A stretch of 28,750 nt of DNA from Rhodobiaceae bacterium (GCA_002683515.1 NYTN01000027.1:1-28750), one strand, 5' to 3'; shown: positions 16,839 to 24,378, counted from the stretch's first letter. Notes: a model not told the origin generated them from the letters alone. Program-made: numbers and translations.

Positions 16839-18809
16839 CTACTGACAGGAAGCACATTCTTCATAATCGATAGTCGATACAGCAACAGTTTTTGCTGTAT
16901 CCGGTTCTGTGTGCGCTTCACCATCATTCTTTTCAGCTCGCTGAATAGAAAGTGAACGACAATAATACAAACTCTTCACGCCGCGCTTCCATGCCTGATA
17001 ATGAATTTGGTGTAGATCGCGTTTATGAATATCGGCGGGTAAGAATACGTTTAGAGACTGCGCCTGATCGATAAGCGGTGCACGATCACCGGCAAATTCA
17101 ATCAACCATCTCTGATCAATCTCGAAAGCAGTCTTAAAGACGGCCTTTTCTTCATCTGTGAGGAAATCAAGATGCATTACGGAGCCACCACTAGTCACGA
17201 TAGATGACCAAGTATCATCATCATTGCGACCTTTTTCATCCAGCAATTTAGCTAGATGGCGGTTACGGACATTAAATGAGCCTGACAGCGTCTTATGCGT
17301 AAAGCTGTTACCGGCAATAGGTTCAATGCCAGGGCTGGTCCCACCACAGATGATTGAAATGGAAGCGGTTGGTGCAATTGCTGTCTTATTGGAGAATCGC
17401 TCCTGCATGCCGCATTCCGCAGCATCGGGACATGCGCCACGCTCTTCAGCCATCTGGCGGGAAGCAAGATCAACCTGCTCTTTAATGTGGGAGAAAATAC
17501 GGTTATTCCAAACTTTCGCCATGACAGATTCCCATGGAATCATGTTGGATTGCAAATACGAATGGAAGCCCATCACGCCAAGACCAACACTGCGCTCACG
17601 CATCGCGGCATATTTTGCTTTTGACATGCTATCAGGCGCTCGTTGGATGAAATCCTCCAGAACATTATCAAGGAAGCGCATCACATCAGTTAGAAAGTTC
17701 GGGTCATCCTGCCAGTCTTCATATTTTTCGACATTTACGGATGACAAGCAACAAACGGCTGTTCTGTCCTCGCCCAAATGGTCTTGGCCTGTTGGGAGGG
17801 TAATTTCAGCACATAGATTTGAGGTTTTAATTTCAAGGTTCAAAAGCTTTTGATGCTCAGGACGCTGATTATTCACTGTGTCTCGGAAAATCATATAAGG
17901 TTCGCCCGTCTCAATGCGTGCGGTGAGCATACGAATCCACAAATCACGCGCTTTTACCGAAGCTTGGACAGAATTGTCTTTAGGGCTGCGAAGTGCCCAG
18001 TCTTCGTCATTTTCAACGGCGCGCATAAAGGCATCAGAAATCAGAATACCGTGATGCAAATTCAAGGCTTTACGGTTTGGGTCTCCACCAGTCGGGCGAC
18101 GAATCTCAATAAATTCCTCAATCTCTGGATGATCAACCGGCAAATAAACTGCCGCAGAACCCCGACGCAGAGAACCTTGAGAAATAGCAAGGGTCAGGCT
18201 ATCCATGACGCGAATGAAGGGCACAATGCCTGAAGTCTTACCGTTTTGACCTACTTTCTCACCAATAGAACGCAGATTCCCCCAATAAGATCCAATACCG
18301 CCACCCCGTGCGGCAAGCCAGACATTCTCATTCCATAGATCCACAATGTCAGAGAGGCTGTCATTGGCCTCATTCAAGAAGCAGGAAATAGGAAGGCCTC
18401 TGGTGGTGCCGCCATTGGAAAGAATCGGCGTTGAAGGCATGAACCACAACTTTGATATGTAATCATAAAGTCTTTGAGCATGCGCTTCATCATCACCATA
18501 GAAAGAAGCAACACGCGCAAATAAACTTTGATAAGTCTCACCGGGCATCAAATACCGGTCTGTCAGCGTGGCTTTGCCAAATTCAGTCAATAAAGCGTCG
18601 CGTGAGGAGTCAATTTTAACACTCGGACGATCTTCAAACTGGACAATTTGGTTGCCCCGTTCAAAATCCATCTGAGGTTGTGCGGTCACATCATGACCTT
18701 CAGCCTTACGGCTGCCCCTTAATTCCTGCGATGCTGTTTTCAACACATCCTGAACCCGCTGCTCAGCAGCCTCTGTATGACCATCTTTCCTGTCAGTATT
18801 ATTAAACAT
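16839..18809 (-). CDS. nrdA: Class Ia ribonucleotide reductase, alpha (catalytic) subunit
   Basis: The catalytic subunit that reduces ribonucleoside diphosphates, 656 residues, about 100 shorter than E. coli NrdA. Seen: Cys143 (GLPISCF), substrate-site Asn331-x-Cys333-x-Glu335 (SNLCAEI), the redox partner Cys in AVCCLSSVNV, the radical-transfer tyrosines in SLYYCRS, and the C-terminal CxxC shuttle (ECASCQ) reduced by thioredoxin or glutaredoxin. The N-terminal ~75 residues are charged and low in complexity, and no ATP-cone can be recognised. The overall activity site for dATP inhibition therefore appears to be missing. GAGG lies upstream of the ATG. Regulation appears rich, with an NrdR box, a DnaA box and a structured leader upstream. 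Confidence 0.97.
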   Translation of the reverse strand: MFNNTDRKDGHTEAAEQRVQDVLKTASQELRGSRKAEGHDVTAQPQMDFERGNQIVQFEDRPSVKIDSSRDALLTEFGKATLTDRYLMPGETYQSLFARVASFYGDDEAHAQRLYDYISKLWFMPSTPILSNGGTTRGLPISCFLNEANDSLSDIVDLWNENVWLAARGGGIGSYWGNLRSIGEKVGQNGKTSGIVPFIRVMDSLTLAISQGSLRRGSAAVYLPVDHPEIEEFIEIRRPTGGDPNRKALNLHHGILISDAFMRAVENDEDWALRSPKDNSVQASVKARDLWIRMLTARIETGEPYMIFRDTVNNQRPEHQKLLNLEIKTSNLCAEITLPTGQDHLGEDRTAVCCLSSVNVEKYEDWQDDPNFLTDVMRFLDNVLEDFIQRAPDSMSKAKYAAMRERSVGLGVMGFHSYLQSNMIPWESVMAKVWNNRIFSHIKEQVDLASRQMAEERGACPDAAECGMQERFSNKTAIAPTASISIICGGTSPGIEPIAGNSFTHKTLSGSFNVRNRHLAKLLDEKGRNDDDTWSSIVTSGGSVMHLDFLTDEEKAVFKTAFEIDQRWLIEFAGDRAPLIDQAQSLNVFLPADIHKRDLHQIHYQAWKRGVKSLYYCRSLSIQRAEKNDGEAHTEPDTAKTVAVSTIDYEECASCQ

Positions 18810-18894
18810 TCGCCCGTCCTCAGTGCCAAAGATAAATTTCGATTAGACTGAAATTCATCTTAATAAGCTGTGTATTGCCGTCTTTTGAGCCTAA

Positions 18895-18974
18895 ATTTGG
18901 GGGCAATTTACCGGCAGGTGCGTATAAACACACCATGAAAAATGTCGATCATGGCCGAGAATTAGTCCCCAAAT
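18895..18974 (-). promoter_or_regulatory. Candidate structured RNA element in the nrdA leader
   Basis: Read as minus-strand RNA (nt 1 = 18974), the outer arms AUUUGGGG (1-8) and CCCCAAAU (73-80) form 8 bp. The helix continues through C10-G71 and AAUU (12-15)/AAUU (67-70), then after an internal loop through CGGC (18-21)/GCCG (60-63). Inside lie two hairpins: CAUG (22-25)/CAUG (38-41), and GUGUG (42-46)/CGCAC (53-57) with loop UUUAUA. The result is a three-way junction on a long basal stem. It ends 85 bases before the nrdA start and begins roughly 35 bases after the likely transcription start. There is no U-run after it, so it is not an intrinsic terminator. I do not match it to a known riboswitch; the fold is by eye only. 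Confidence 0.4.
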
Positions 18975-19009
18975 CTGACCCGTCATAAAATCCGACAAAT
19001 CAGCAAAAA

Positions 19010-19025
19010 CTACAATATATAGTGT
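19010..19025 (-). promoter_or_regulatory. NrdR box upstream of nrdA
   Basis: CTACAATATATAGTGT matches the NrdR consensus palindrome ACACwATATATwGTGT at 14 of 16 positions. NrdR is the nucleotide-sensing repressor of ribonucleotide reductase operons. The box overlaps the expected -10 region, a repressing position. The usual second box three helical turns away is not clear: the best partner, starting at 19049, matches only about 9 of 16. Confidence 0.75.
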
Positions 19026-19080
19026 CTCAAACCATTTGATGCGTCAACAGGTAGTATATGTTTTTTTTTATATTTTTTAA
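19016..19080 (-). promoter_or_regulatory. Likely nrdA promoter with A/T-tract upstream element
   Basis: On the minus strand, TTGACG (19042-19047) is a good -35. It is preceded by long A-tracts (19061-19080) resembling an UP element. The -10 lies somewhere in CACTATATATT; perfect 17-base spacing gives the weak CACTAT and 20-base spacing gives TATATA, so the exact start point is uncertain. The NrdR box covers this -10 region. Confidence 0.45.
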
Positions 19081-19120
19081 GACTTGCGCTCTAGTCATTG
19101 AAATTACAGGCAAATATTAT

Positions 19121-19141
19121 AAAAAAAAATTTCATTTGAAA
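19121..19141 (-). terminator. Weak terminator-like hairpin after the DUF1475-like gene
   Basis: A short AT-only palindrome (TTTCATTTGAAA, 19130-19141) is followed on the minus strand by nine T. The stem is only 4-5 AT pairs, so termination would be inefficient. It lies between the DUF1475-like gene and the nrdA promoter, where a terminator would be expected. Confidence 0.3.
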
Positions 19142-19172
19142 GCATTCATTGTTACGAAACAATTGCAGTCAC

Positions 19173-19181
19173 TTATCCACA
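19173..19181 (+). promoter_or_regulatory. Perfect DnaA box (TTATCCACA)
   Basis: A perfect match to the high-affinity DnaA-binding consensus, 3 bases past the stop of the DUF1475-like gene and about 150 bases upstream of the NrdR box. DnaA boxes occur in the nrdAB regulatory region of E. coli, where they link dNTP supply to replication initiation. A single box here is consistent with that but not proof. Confidence 0.45.
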
Positions 19182-19183
19182 GG

Positions 19184-19483
19184 TCATTTTGAATCAGTGA
19201 TTTGGTCTAAACGAGTCAGAATCCATATAGCTGTGATAATATTTCCGAAAAAATAGATCGGCAGAGACCACATGGCAGCTCTTTTCCAGTCACTTTCAAC
19301 GGTAAAAATAACGGCGGTCATACATACAACCCCAAGTACCAGGTCCAGTATAGTGACCAGCCCCCAGGGCTCAGCAAGCACTTTGTCAAAGCCACTCAAC
19401 CCGACTGCCAGATAAGCCATCACACAAGCGACCAAAAAAACAGATAATGCAAAACCAACAATAAGTTTTAATTTTTGAGACAT
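19184..19483 (-). CDS. Small integral membrane protein, DUF1475-like
   Basis: A 99-residue protein with three predicted membrane helices (about residues 6-28, 41-62 and 70-90) separated by short polar loops. The pattern EPWGLVTILDLVLGV ... DWKRAAMWSLPIYFFGNIITAIWIL resembles, from memory, the DUF1475 family of bacteria and plants. A strong GGGGAGGATCTC precedes the ATG. It is a single gene, divergent from msrB and upstream of nrdA on the same strand. No function can be assigned. Confidence 0.7.
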   Translation of the reverse strand: MSQKLKLIVGFALSVFLVACVMAYLAVGLSGFDKVLAEPWGLVTILDLVLGVVCMTAVIFTVESDWKRAAMWSLPIYFFGNIITAIWILTRLDQITDSK

Positions 19484-19639
19484 GAGATCCTCCCCTTTTT
19501 TTCAGATGGTATGCAGCATTTCATCACTGCACAATTTCGTCACAATCAGGGACATAAAAAAACCGCATCCCTCAACTAGATAATCATACATCTAAGAACC
19601 GTGAACCCAAAACCGTTCTCATTAAATAAGGAGACTCAC

Positions 19640-20203
19640 ATGATAAAAAATGAAAAAATGAACCAATCAATGCTCACAACTAAAACACGCGTGATATTAG
19701 TTCTTTTTATTTTAACTGGCGCCGTTCAACCCTCGTTTGCATGGGACGAAAATGTCTATGTCAAACCTGATGAAACAACCCTAGAAAAACAACTCACCCC
19801 ACTTCAGTATTATGTGACGCAAGAAGACGGCACAGAAAAGCCATTCGACAATTTATACTGGAACGAACAACGTGATGGGATATATGTCGATGTCATTTCC
19901 GGAGAACCTCTTTTTTCTTCAAGAGATAAATATAAGAGTGGAACCGGCTGGCCGTCTTTTATCCGTCCCCTGACACCTATTAATATTATTGAGAAGCCTG
20001 ATAACTTTCTTTTCATAGAGCGTACGGAATTACGTTCCAAATATGCCGATAGCCATTTGGGGCATGTATTTAATGATGGCCCCGCTCCTACAGGATTGCG
20101 TTATTGTGTAAACTCAGCCGCATTGAAATTTGTCCCGTTAGAGGACATGGCGGCTAAAGGCTATGAAAATTATCTCGCGCCCTTTGAGGTATCCCAGCAA
20201 TAG
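19640..20203 (+). CDS. msrB: Exported peptide-methionine (R)-S-oxide reductase, single-cysteine and zinc-less type
   Basis: MsrB repairs oxidised methionine (R-sulfoxide). I choose the ATG at 19640 because AAGGAGACTCAC lies directly upstream; the in-frame ATG at 19601 lacks this. The 187-residue product has a signal peptide (hydrophobic stretch ending in PSFA, residue 34), so it should act in the periplasm. The MsrB core is clear: SGTGWPSF, HLGHVFNDGP and catalytic Cys156 in LRYCVNSAALKF. Two oddities stand out. The first zinc CxxC is replaced (GIYVDVISGEPLF) and the resolving position in SGTGWPSF is Thr, so Cys156 is the only cysteine in the whole protein. Recycling would need an outside thiol. 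It converges on the hydrolase gene with a 20-base gap. Confidence 0.93.
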   Translation: MIKNEKMNQSMLTTKTRVILVLFILTGAVQPSFAWDENVYVKPDETTLEKQLTPLQYYVTQEDGTEKPFDNLYWNEQRDGIYVDVISGEPLFSSRDKYKSGTGWPSFIRPLTPINIIEKPDNFLFIERTELRSKYADSHLGHVFNDGPAPTGLRYCVNSAALKFVPLEDMAAKGYENYLAPFEVSQQ

Positions 20204-20223
20204 AGGCTCAACCCACCAAGAAC

Positions 20224-21111
20224 TCAGGCAGGCTCACCTGAAATCATTGCGGCAATGTGTGAGGCGACAGCATCGGGCTTTTCAAATGGTAGAAAATGGG
20301 TTGTATCCTCGATTGTTCTAAACGTCACAGGTTTACGGGTTTTCAAAAACGGCTTGTTGGAATAAACCGTTGAGCCTTTCTCAGCTTGCACCAGCACCAC
20401 ATTACATGTGAGAGCTTTGATAGCACGCGCCGAATTATGCCGTTGAGCAATGTAATTCTGTGCCTCCCATTCAGGCTGACAGCAGAGACCTACACCTCCC
20501 TCTTTGGGCTCAATTGCCGATTCAAGATATGCATTGAGAAAACCTTCATCATCTTTTGTAAAAGCCCCACGCCCGTAATAGGACTGAGCAATCTCTAAAC
20601 GAGATTTAAAAACTCTGCGGCGTCGGCTGGACCGACGAATAAGATGACCGACAGGATGCGGTAATTTGAGTTGATGTAAAAAGCCGGATAGCCAACCGAG
20701 ATGATAAGGAATAATGACCGGATCGACGAGCACAAGCCCTTCGACAAGGTCAGGCCGTTCAGCAGCAGTAAGAATAGACGTTGTTGCGCCAAGACTGTGA
20801 CCAGTGAGATAGATTTTTTGTCCGTGGCGGTCTGTGAGTTTTTCTACGAAACGAATCATATCGTCCTTGTAAGGACTCCAGCTTTTCAGTTCTTCCGGAT
20901 TTGCAGAGAGTTTGGTTGCACCATGACCGCGGGCATCCCAAGCATAAATATGAGCTAGGTCAGCAAGTCTTGTAAGTAATGGGGCATAGGTGCCGCCGCT
21001 AAAACCATTCGCATGAGCCCAATGAATTATAGGCGCGCTCTTGGGAGCATCCCAATGCAAGTAATTTATGCTGTCTTCAAAATAAGCGTTTGGTTGACCG
21101 TGAAATGGCAT
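20224..21111 (-). CDS. Alpha/beta hydrolase family protein
   Basis: A 295-residue alpha/beta-hydrolase-fold enzyme: oxyanion segment HANGFSGGTY, DARGHG, nucleophile elbow GHSLG (Ser106), acid residue in VLVDPV or nearby, and catalytic His272 in EDTTHFLPFEKP. Between residues 140 and 205 is a basic cap region (RRSSRRRRVFKSR). No signal peptide is visible, so it should be cytoplasmic. The substrate is unknown; esterase or lipase-like activity is likely. The ATG at 21111 has no ribosome-binding site, whereas a short upstream frame (21066-21140) overlapping the start has a strong one, so start selection may be coupled. Confidence 0.9.
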   Translation of the reverse strand: MPFHGQPNAYFEDSINYLHWDAPKSAPIIHWAHANGFSGGTYAPLLTRLADLAHIYAWDARGHGATKLSANPEELKSWSPYKDDMIRFVEKLTDRHGQKIYLTGHSLGATTSILTAAERPDLVEGLVLVDPVIIPYHLGWLSGFLHQLKLPHPVGHLIRRSSRRRRVFKSRLEIAQSYYGRGAFTKDDEGFLNAYLESAIEPKEGGVGLCCQPEWEAQNYIAQRHNSARAIKALTCNVVLVQAEKGSTVYSNKPFLKTRKPVTFRTIEDTTHFLPFEKPDAVASHIAAMISGEPA

Positions 21112-21140
21112 CTGTATTTTTGGGTTGCAAGAGGTGACAT
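21066..21140 (-). CDS. Possible 24-codon upstream ORF overlapping the hydrolase start
   Basis: An ATG at 21140 with GGTGGAGAAGATC directly upstream opens a 24-codon frame (starting MSPLATQKYR) that overlaps the first 46 bases of the hydrolase gene in another frame. It may serve for translational coupling, since the hydrolase ATG lacks its own ribosome-binding site. Alternatively the hydrolase start is misplaced. No function of the peptide is implied. Confidence 0.3.
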   Translation of the reverse strand: MSPLATQKYRCHFTVNQTLILKTA

Positions 21141-21362
21141 GATCTTCTCCACCTTTGTATATAAAAATTAAAATCTATTGTTTTAGTTAGATTAATTTCC
21201 AATCATGGCGAGCTTTTAAAGTGAAAATTTATCCAATAATAGAACGCCCGTTATTTAGACATCTCTTAGTAAGAAACTAAAAATACTGCTCACTAAGCTC
21301 ACTATGCAAATCGAGCCTTGCGTGATAAATCATAATTTTGATCCACAACACAATAAAACCAA

Positions 21363-22289
21363 ATGCAAATTTACTTACCCATTGCAGAGACCAGCGTAAG
21401 CATTTATTTGCTGCTTGGTATTGGTGGCCTTGTAGGCTTTTTGTCCGGCATGTTTGGGGTTGGCGGGGGATTTCTTATGACCCCGCTACTGATTTTTATT
21501 GGAATTCCCCCAACTGTAGCCGTAGCGAGTGAAGCCAATCAAATTTTAGCCTCCTCCATCTCCGGCGGAATGGCTCATTTCCAAAAACGCGGTGTTGATA
21601 TTCGCATGGGGTCCGTTTTGTTGGTTGGCGGATTGTTGGGCTCGGCAGTCGGAGTTCAACTTTACGCTGTGATGCGCGAAATGGGGCAGATAAATCTTTT
21701 AATCTCTCTTTGCTATGTGGTTTTTCTTGGCGTCATAGGGCTGCTAATGATGATAGAGAGTATTCGCGCTATCCGTGCCAGACAAATCGGACGCCCCATC
21801 CCTGCAAGACGGCCGGGGCAACATAATTGGATACACGGCCTGCCTTTTAAAATGCGGTTTAAAGTATCTCATCTTTACACCAGCATTATCCCGCCAATTC
21901 TGATTGGGTTTTTTGTCGGTGTGCTGGCAGCAATTATGGGAGTCGGAGGCGGCTTCATAATGGTTCCGGCGATGATTTATCTGCTCCGTATGCCGACAAA
22001 TGTGGTGATTGGTACATCCCTTTTTCAAATTATTTTCGTCTCTGCATCCGTGACAGTCATGCATGCTGTTATAAACCAGACTGTCGATGTTGTGCTGGCC
22101 ACCATCTTGATTATTGGAGGTGTCGTTGGTGCACAAATCGGCGCACGTCTTGGACAAAAGCTCAGAGGCGAACAATTGAGAGCATTACTCGCACTAATTG
22201 TACTGGGCGTCGGCCTTAAAATGCTTAATGATTTACTTTCTATGCCAACCGAAATTTACTCCCTATCATCTTCAGGAGTCATGCAGTAA
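21363..22289 (+). CDS. TSUP family sulfite exporter TauE/SafE-like transporter
   Basis: A 308-residue integral membrane protein with about eight helices in two homologous halves. Each half carries the TSUP motif: GMFGVGGGFLMTP near residue 30 and MGVGGGFIMVPAM near residue 198. Family members export sulfite, sulfoacetate or related organosulfur anions. The N-terminus MQIYLPIAE is, from memory, well conserved in alphaproteobacterial orthologues, which supports this start although no ribosome-binding site is visible; a leaderless or weakly initiated message is possible. The stop overlaps the start of the TIGR02186 gene by one base, the first step of a four-gene plus-strand operon. Confidence 0.93.
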   Translation: MQIYLPIAETSVSIYLLLGIGGLVGFLSGMFGVGGGFLMTPLLIFIGIPPTVAVASEANQILASSISGGMAHFQKRGVDIRMGSVLLVGGLLGSAVGVQLYAVMREMGQINLLISLCYVVFLGVIGLLMMIESIRAIRARQIGRPIPARRPGQHNWIHGLPFKMRFKVSHLYTSIIPPILIGFFVGVLAAIMGVGGGFIMVPAMIYLLRMPTNVVIGTSLFQIIFVSASVTVMHAVINQTVDVVLATILIIGGVVGAQIGARLGQKLRGEQLRALLALIVLGVGLKMLNDLLSMPTEIYSLSSSGVMQ

Positions 22290-23062
22290 TGCGCATAGCT
22301 CTCAACATAAAAGGCTTTAACACATGCCTAATACTATTCATTTTGCTTACAATTCCTTTATCAGACGCCAAGGCAAATGAGCTTGTAACCGATCTATCAA
22401 CACATGAAGTTGCCATTCAGGCAAATTTCGACGGAGAAACAGTTTTACTGTTTGGCGCTTTTGATACCTCCCGGAAAAATGCCTCACCGGATATCGTTGT
22501 GATACTGCGCGGGCCGGATGAAGCATTAAAAGTAAGACGCAAAGACAAAACCTTCGGACTATGGGTGAACACAGAATCACTATCAGTTTCTTCAACACCA
22601 TCCTATTACGCGGTTGCCGCATCACGTGCGTTAGCTGATATAGCTTCTCCTGAAATTCGTCAGGAAATGGGCATCGGTCTAGATTACGTTCCCACAAAAC
22701 TTGCTTCAACCCACGAAGATACTGATTTATTTCTAGAAGGCCTTATCCGCAACAAACAAAGCCGCAAATTATATTCCGAAAGTCCGTCCGGCGTGAAAAT
22801 AATTGGCAACCAACTTTTTAGAACTGAAATCGCCCTTCCCCCAGGTGTTCCAATGGGAGTCTATGAAGCAAAAATAATTTTATTTGATGCCGGAAATGTT
22901 CTGAGCATGCAAAATAACACAATAATTGTCGGCATTGCTGGCTTCGAACAATTCCTTCATCGCTTGGCACATCAACTTCCCATCCTATATGGTATAACGG
23001 GTGTATTAATTGCTGTCTTTTTTGGATGGATAGCAACAGTCCTTTTCCGCCGCAGAAGTTAA
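22289..23062 (+). CDS. TIGR02186 family membrane-anchored periplasmic protein
   Basis: A 257-residue protein with an N-terminal signal (about residues 10-29, ending DAKA), a mainly beta periplasmic domain (FDGETVLLFGAFD, PDIVVILRGPDEALKVRRKDKTFGLWVN), and one C-terminal membrane helix (about 233-253) followed by RRR on the cytoplasmic side. This matches the alphaproteobacterial TIGR02186 family, which is regularly paired with a TSUP transporter as here (1-base overlap, TAATG). AGGAG lies 10 bases before the ATG. It is presumably a partner of the exporter; the biochemical role is unknown. Confidence 0.88.
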   Translation: MRIALNIKGFNTCLILFILLTIPLSDAKANELVTDLSTHEVAIQANFDGETVLLFGAFDTSRKNASPDIVVILRGPDEALKVRRKDKTFGLWVNTESLSVSSTPSYYAVAASRALADIASPEIRQEMGIGLDYVPTKLASTHEDTDLFLEGLIRNKQSRKLYSESPSGVKIIGNQLFRTEIALPPGVPMGVYEAKIILFDAGNVLSMQNNTIIVGIAGFEQFLHRLAHQLPILYGITGVLIAVFFGWIATVLFRRRS

Positions 23063-23115
23063 AGCAGAAGCTAATAATAAGCGGAGTATAATATGAGGTT
23101 TAATAATGGTGTTGA

Positions 23116-23871
23116 ATGGATGAATTCGGGTTCTCCCTCGGAGCGGCTTTTATTGGAGGCTTGCTGAGTTTTCTCTCACCTTGCGTCCTTCCACTGGTGC
23201 CGGGGTATCTATGCTTTGCTGCCGGTATCGGCTTTGAAGAGCTGTCTGATGCGGATGAAAACGTCATTTGGGGGCGTATACTCCCGGGCGCATTAGCTTT
23301 TGTTGCCGGCTTTTCGGTCGTCTTTATTTCGCTCGGCGCAGGCGCGGCGGCAATTAATCCGTTTATTCTGGGTCATAAGGACTTACTTGCCCAAATTGCC
23401 GGTATTTTTATCGTTATACTCGGTCTGCATATGGCGGGTATTTTTAGAATTTCTTTCTTGCAGCGCGAACTTCGCGTCACCAAACCTGTCAATAGTGATG
23501 AGACTAAAGACGAAAAACAGCTTTTAACCGCTTTTGGTCTTGGCTTGGCCTTTGCATTTGGGTGGACGCCTTGTATAGGTCCTATTTTGGCAACCATACT
23601 GACCCTCGCAGCATCCAGCGACAGTCTTCAACAAGGCGTTGGACTGTTGGCTACTTATGCTGCAGGGCTGGGGGTTCCTTTTGTTTTGTCAGCTATTGGC
23701 GTGGGGTATTTTCTGAAAAGCTCACCTAAAATCAAACAGAGATTAGGCCTGTTGGAAAAAATCACCGGTGGCTTACTGATTACAACCGGTATGCTGATTT
23801 TTTCCGGCTCACTTCAAAACCTCGCCACATATCTTCTGGATTGGTTTCCTGCGCTCTCAACTCTTGGTTAA
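23116..23871 (+). CDS. ccdA: CcdA/DsbD-type thiol-disulfide electron transporter
   Basis: A 251-residue membrane protein with six helices, corresponding to the DsbD transmembrane domain. It carries reducing power from cytoplasmic thioredoxin to periplasmic thiols. The two redox cysteines are in the expected helices: Cys23 in LSPCVLPLVPGY and Cys152 in WTPCIGPIL. A TGA just before the ATG forces this start; the ribosome-binding site is weak. Its usual role is cytochrome c maturation, but no ccm gene is nearby. Its position after the TSUP and TIGR02186 genes raises the alternative of supplying electrons to another periplasmic reductase. Confidence 0.92.
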   Translation: MDEFGFSLGAAFIGGLLSFLSPCVLPLVPGYLCFAAGIGFEELSDADENVIWGRILPGALAFVAGFSVVFISLGAGAAAINPFILGHKDLLAQIAGIFIVILGLHMAGIFRISFLQRELRVTKPVNSDETKDEKQLLTAFGLGLAFAFGWTPCIGPILATILTLAASSDSLQQGVGLLATYAAGLGVPFVLSAIGVGYFLKSSPKIKQRLGLLEKITGGLLITTGMLIFSGSLQNLATYLLDWFPALSTLG

Positions 23872-23879
23872 TTCAAAAG

Positions 23880-24362
23880 ATGATGGACGACGCCCAGAGT
23901 GACACCCTGAATGAAATCGAGACCATTCCACCTGTGGCTTTATGGCTTGGTGTGGGGGGGCTGATCCCATTCTTGGTGCCTGCTTTGTTTATCTGGATGC
24001 CCCCCTCACAGGGATGGCAGGGTATTGCCGGAACTTTTGGCATGGTTTACGGGGCAATTATTTTATCATTTCTGGGCGGAGTAAGATGGGGCGGAGCCTT
24101 GCATCATTTGGACACCCAAACGTTAATATTGAGCGTTCTACCTGCTTTGTTGGCATATGGTGTTTTAGTATTTCCGGCTACACCATTGGGGCCACTACTC
24201 CTTGCCGCATGCCATAGTGTTCAGGGGCTATCAGATATCAGTGCTGCGCGAAATGGTATGTTGCCAGTCTGGTATGCTCGGTTGCGCGCGGGTCTTACGC
24301 TGGGCGCGGTATCGTCATTATTGTCAATTATGTTGAATTTTTATCTCGCGGCTAAAGTGTAA
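23880..24362 (+). CDS. DUF3429 family membrane protein (TMEM69-like)
   Basis: A 160-residue integral membrane protein with four to five helices. GVGGLIPFLVPALFIW, then GMVYGAIILSFLGGVRWGGALHH, is the characteristic DUF3429 segment (also found in the mitochondrial protein TMEM69). I prefer the start at 23880 (MMDDAQSD), 8 bases after the ccdA stop. The frame also opens at 23841 inside ccdA, but that would add an odd N-terminus. It is the last gene of the plus-strand operon and converges on the TetR gene. Function is unknown. Confidence 0.87.
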   Translation: MMDDAQSDTLNEIETIPPVALWLGVGGLIPFLVPALFIWMPPSQGWQGIAGTFGMVYGAIILSFLGGVRWGGALHHLDTQTLILSVLPALLAYGVLVFPATPLGPLLLAACHSVQGLSDISAARNGMLPVWYARLRAGLTLGAVSSLLSIMLNFYLAAKV

Positions 24363-24378
24363 AACGATAACCTCAGGC

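Noticed and set aside
17158..17853. Long plus-strand frame (231 codons) opposite nrdA
   Set aside because: Antisense shadow of nrdA; the product is Ser/Arg-rich with no family pattern.
19049..19064. Second NrdR box partner
   Set aside because: Only about 9 of 16 consensus positions match and the spacing (39 bases) is not the usual one.
19535..19580. AGGGA...TCCCT inverted repeat upstream of msrB as a terminator or operator
   Set aside because: Only a 5-bp stem with a 15-base A-rich loop; expected by chance in AT-rich spacers.
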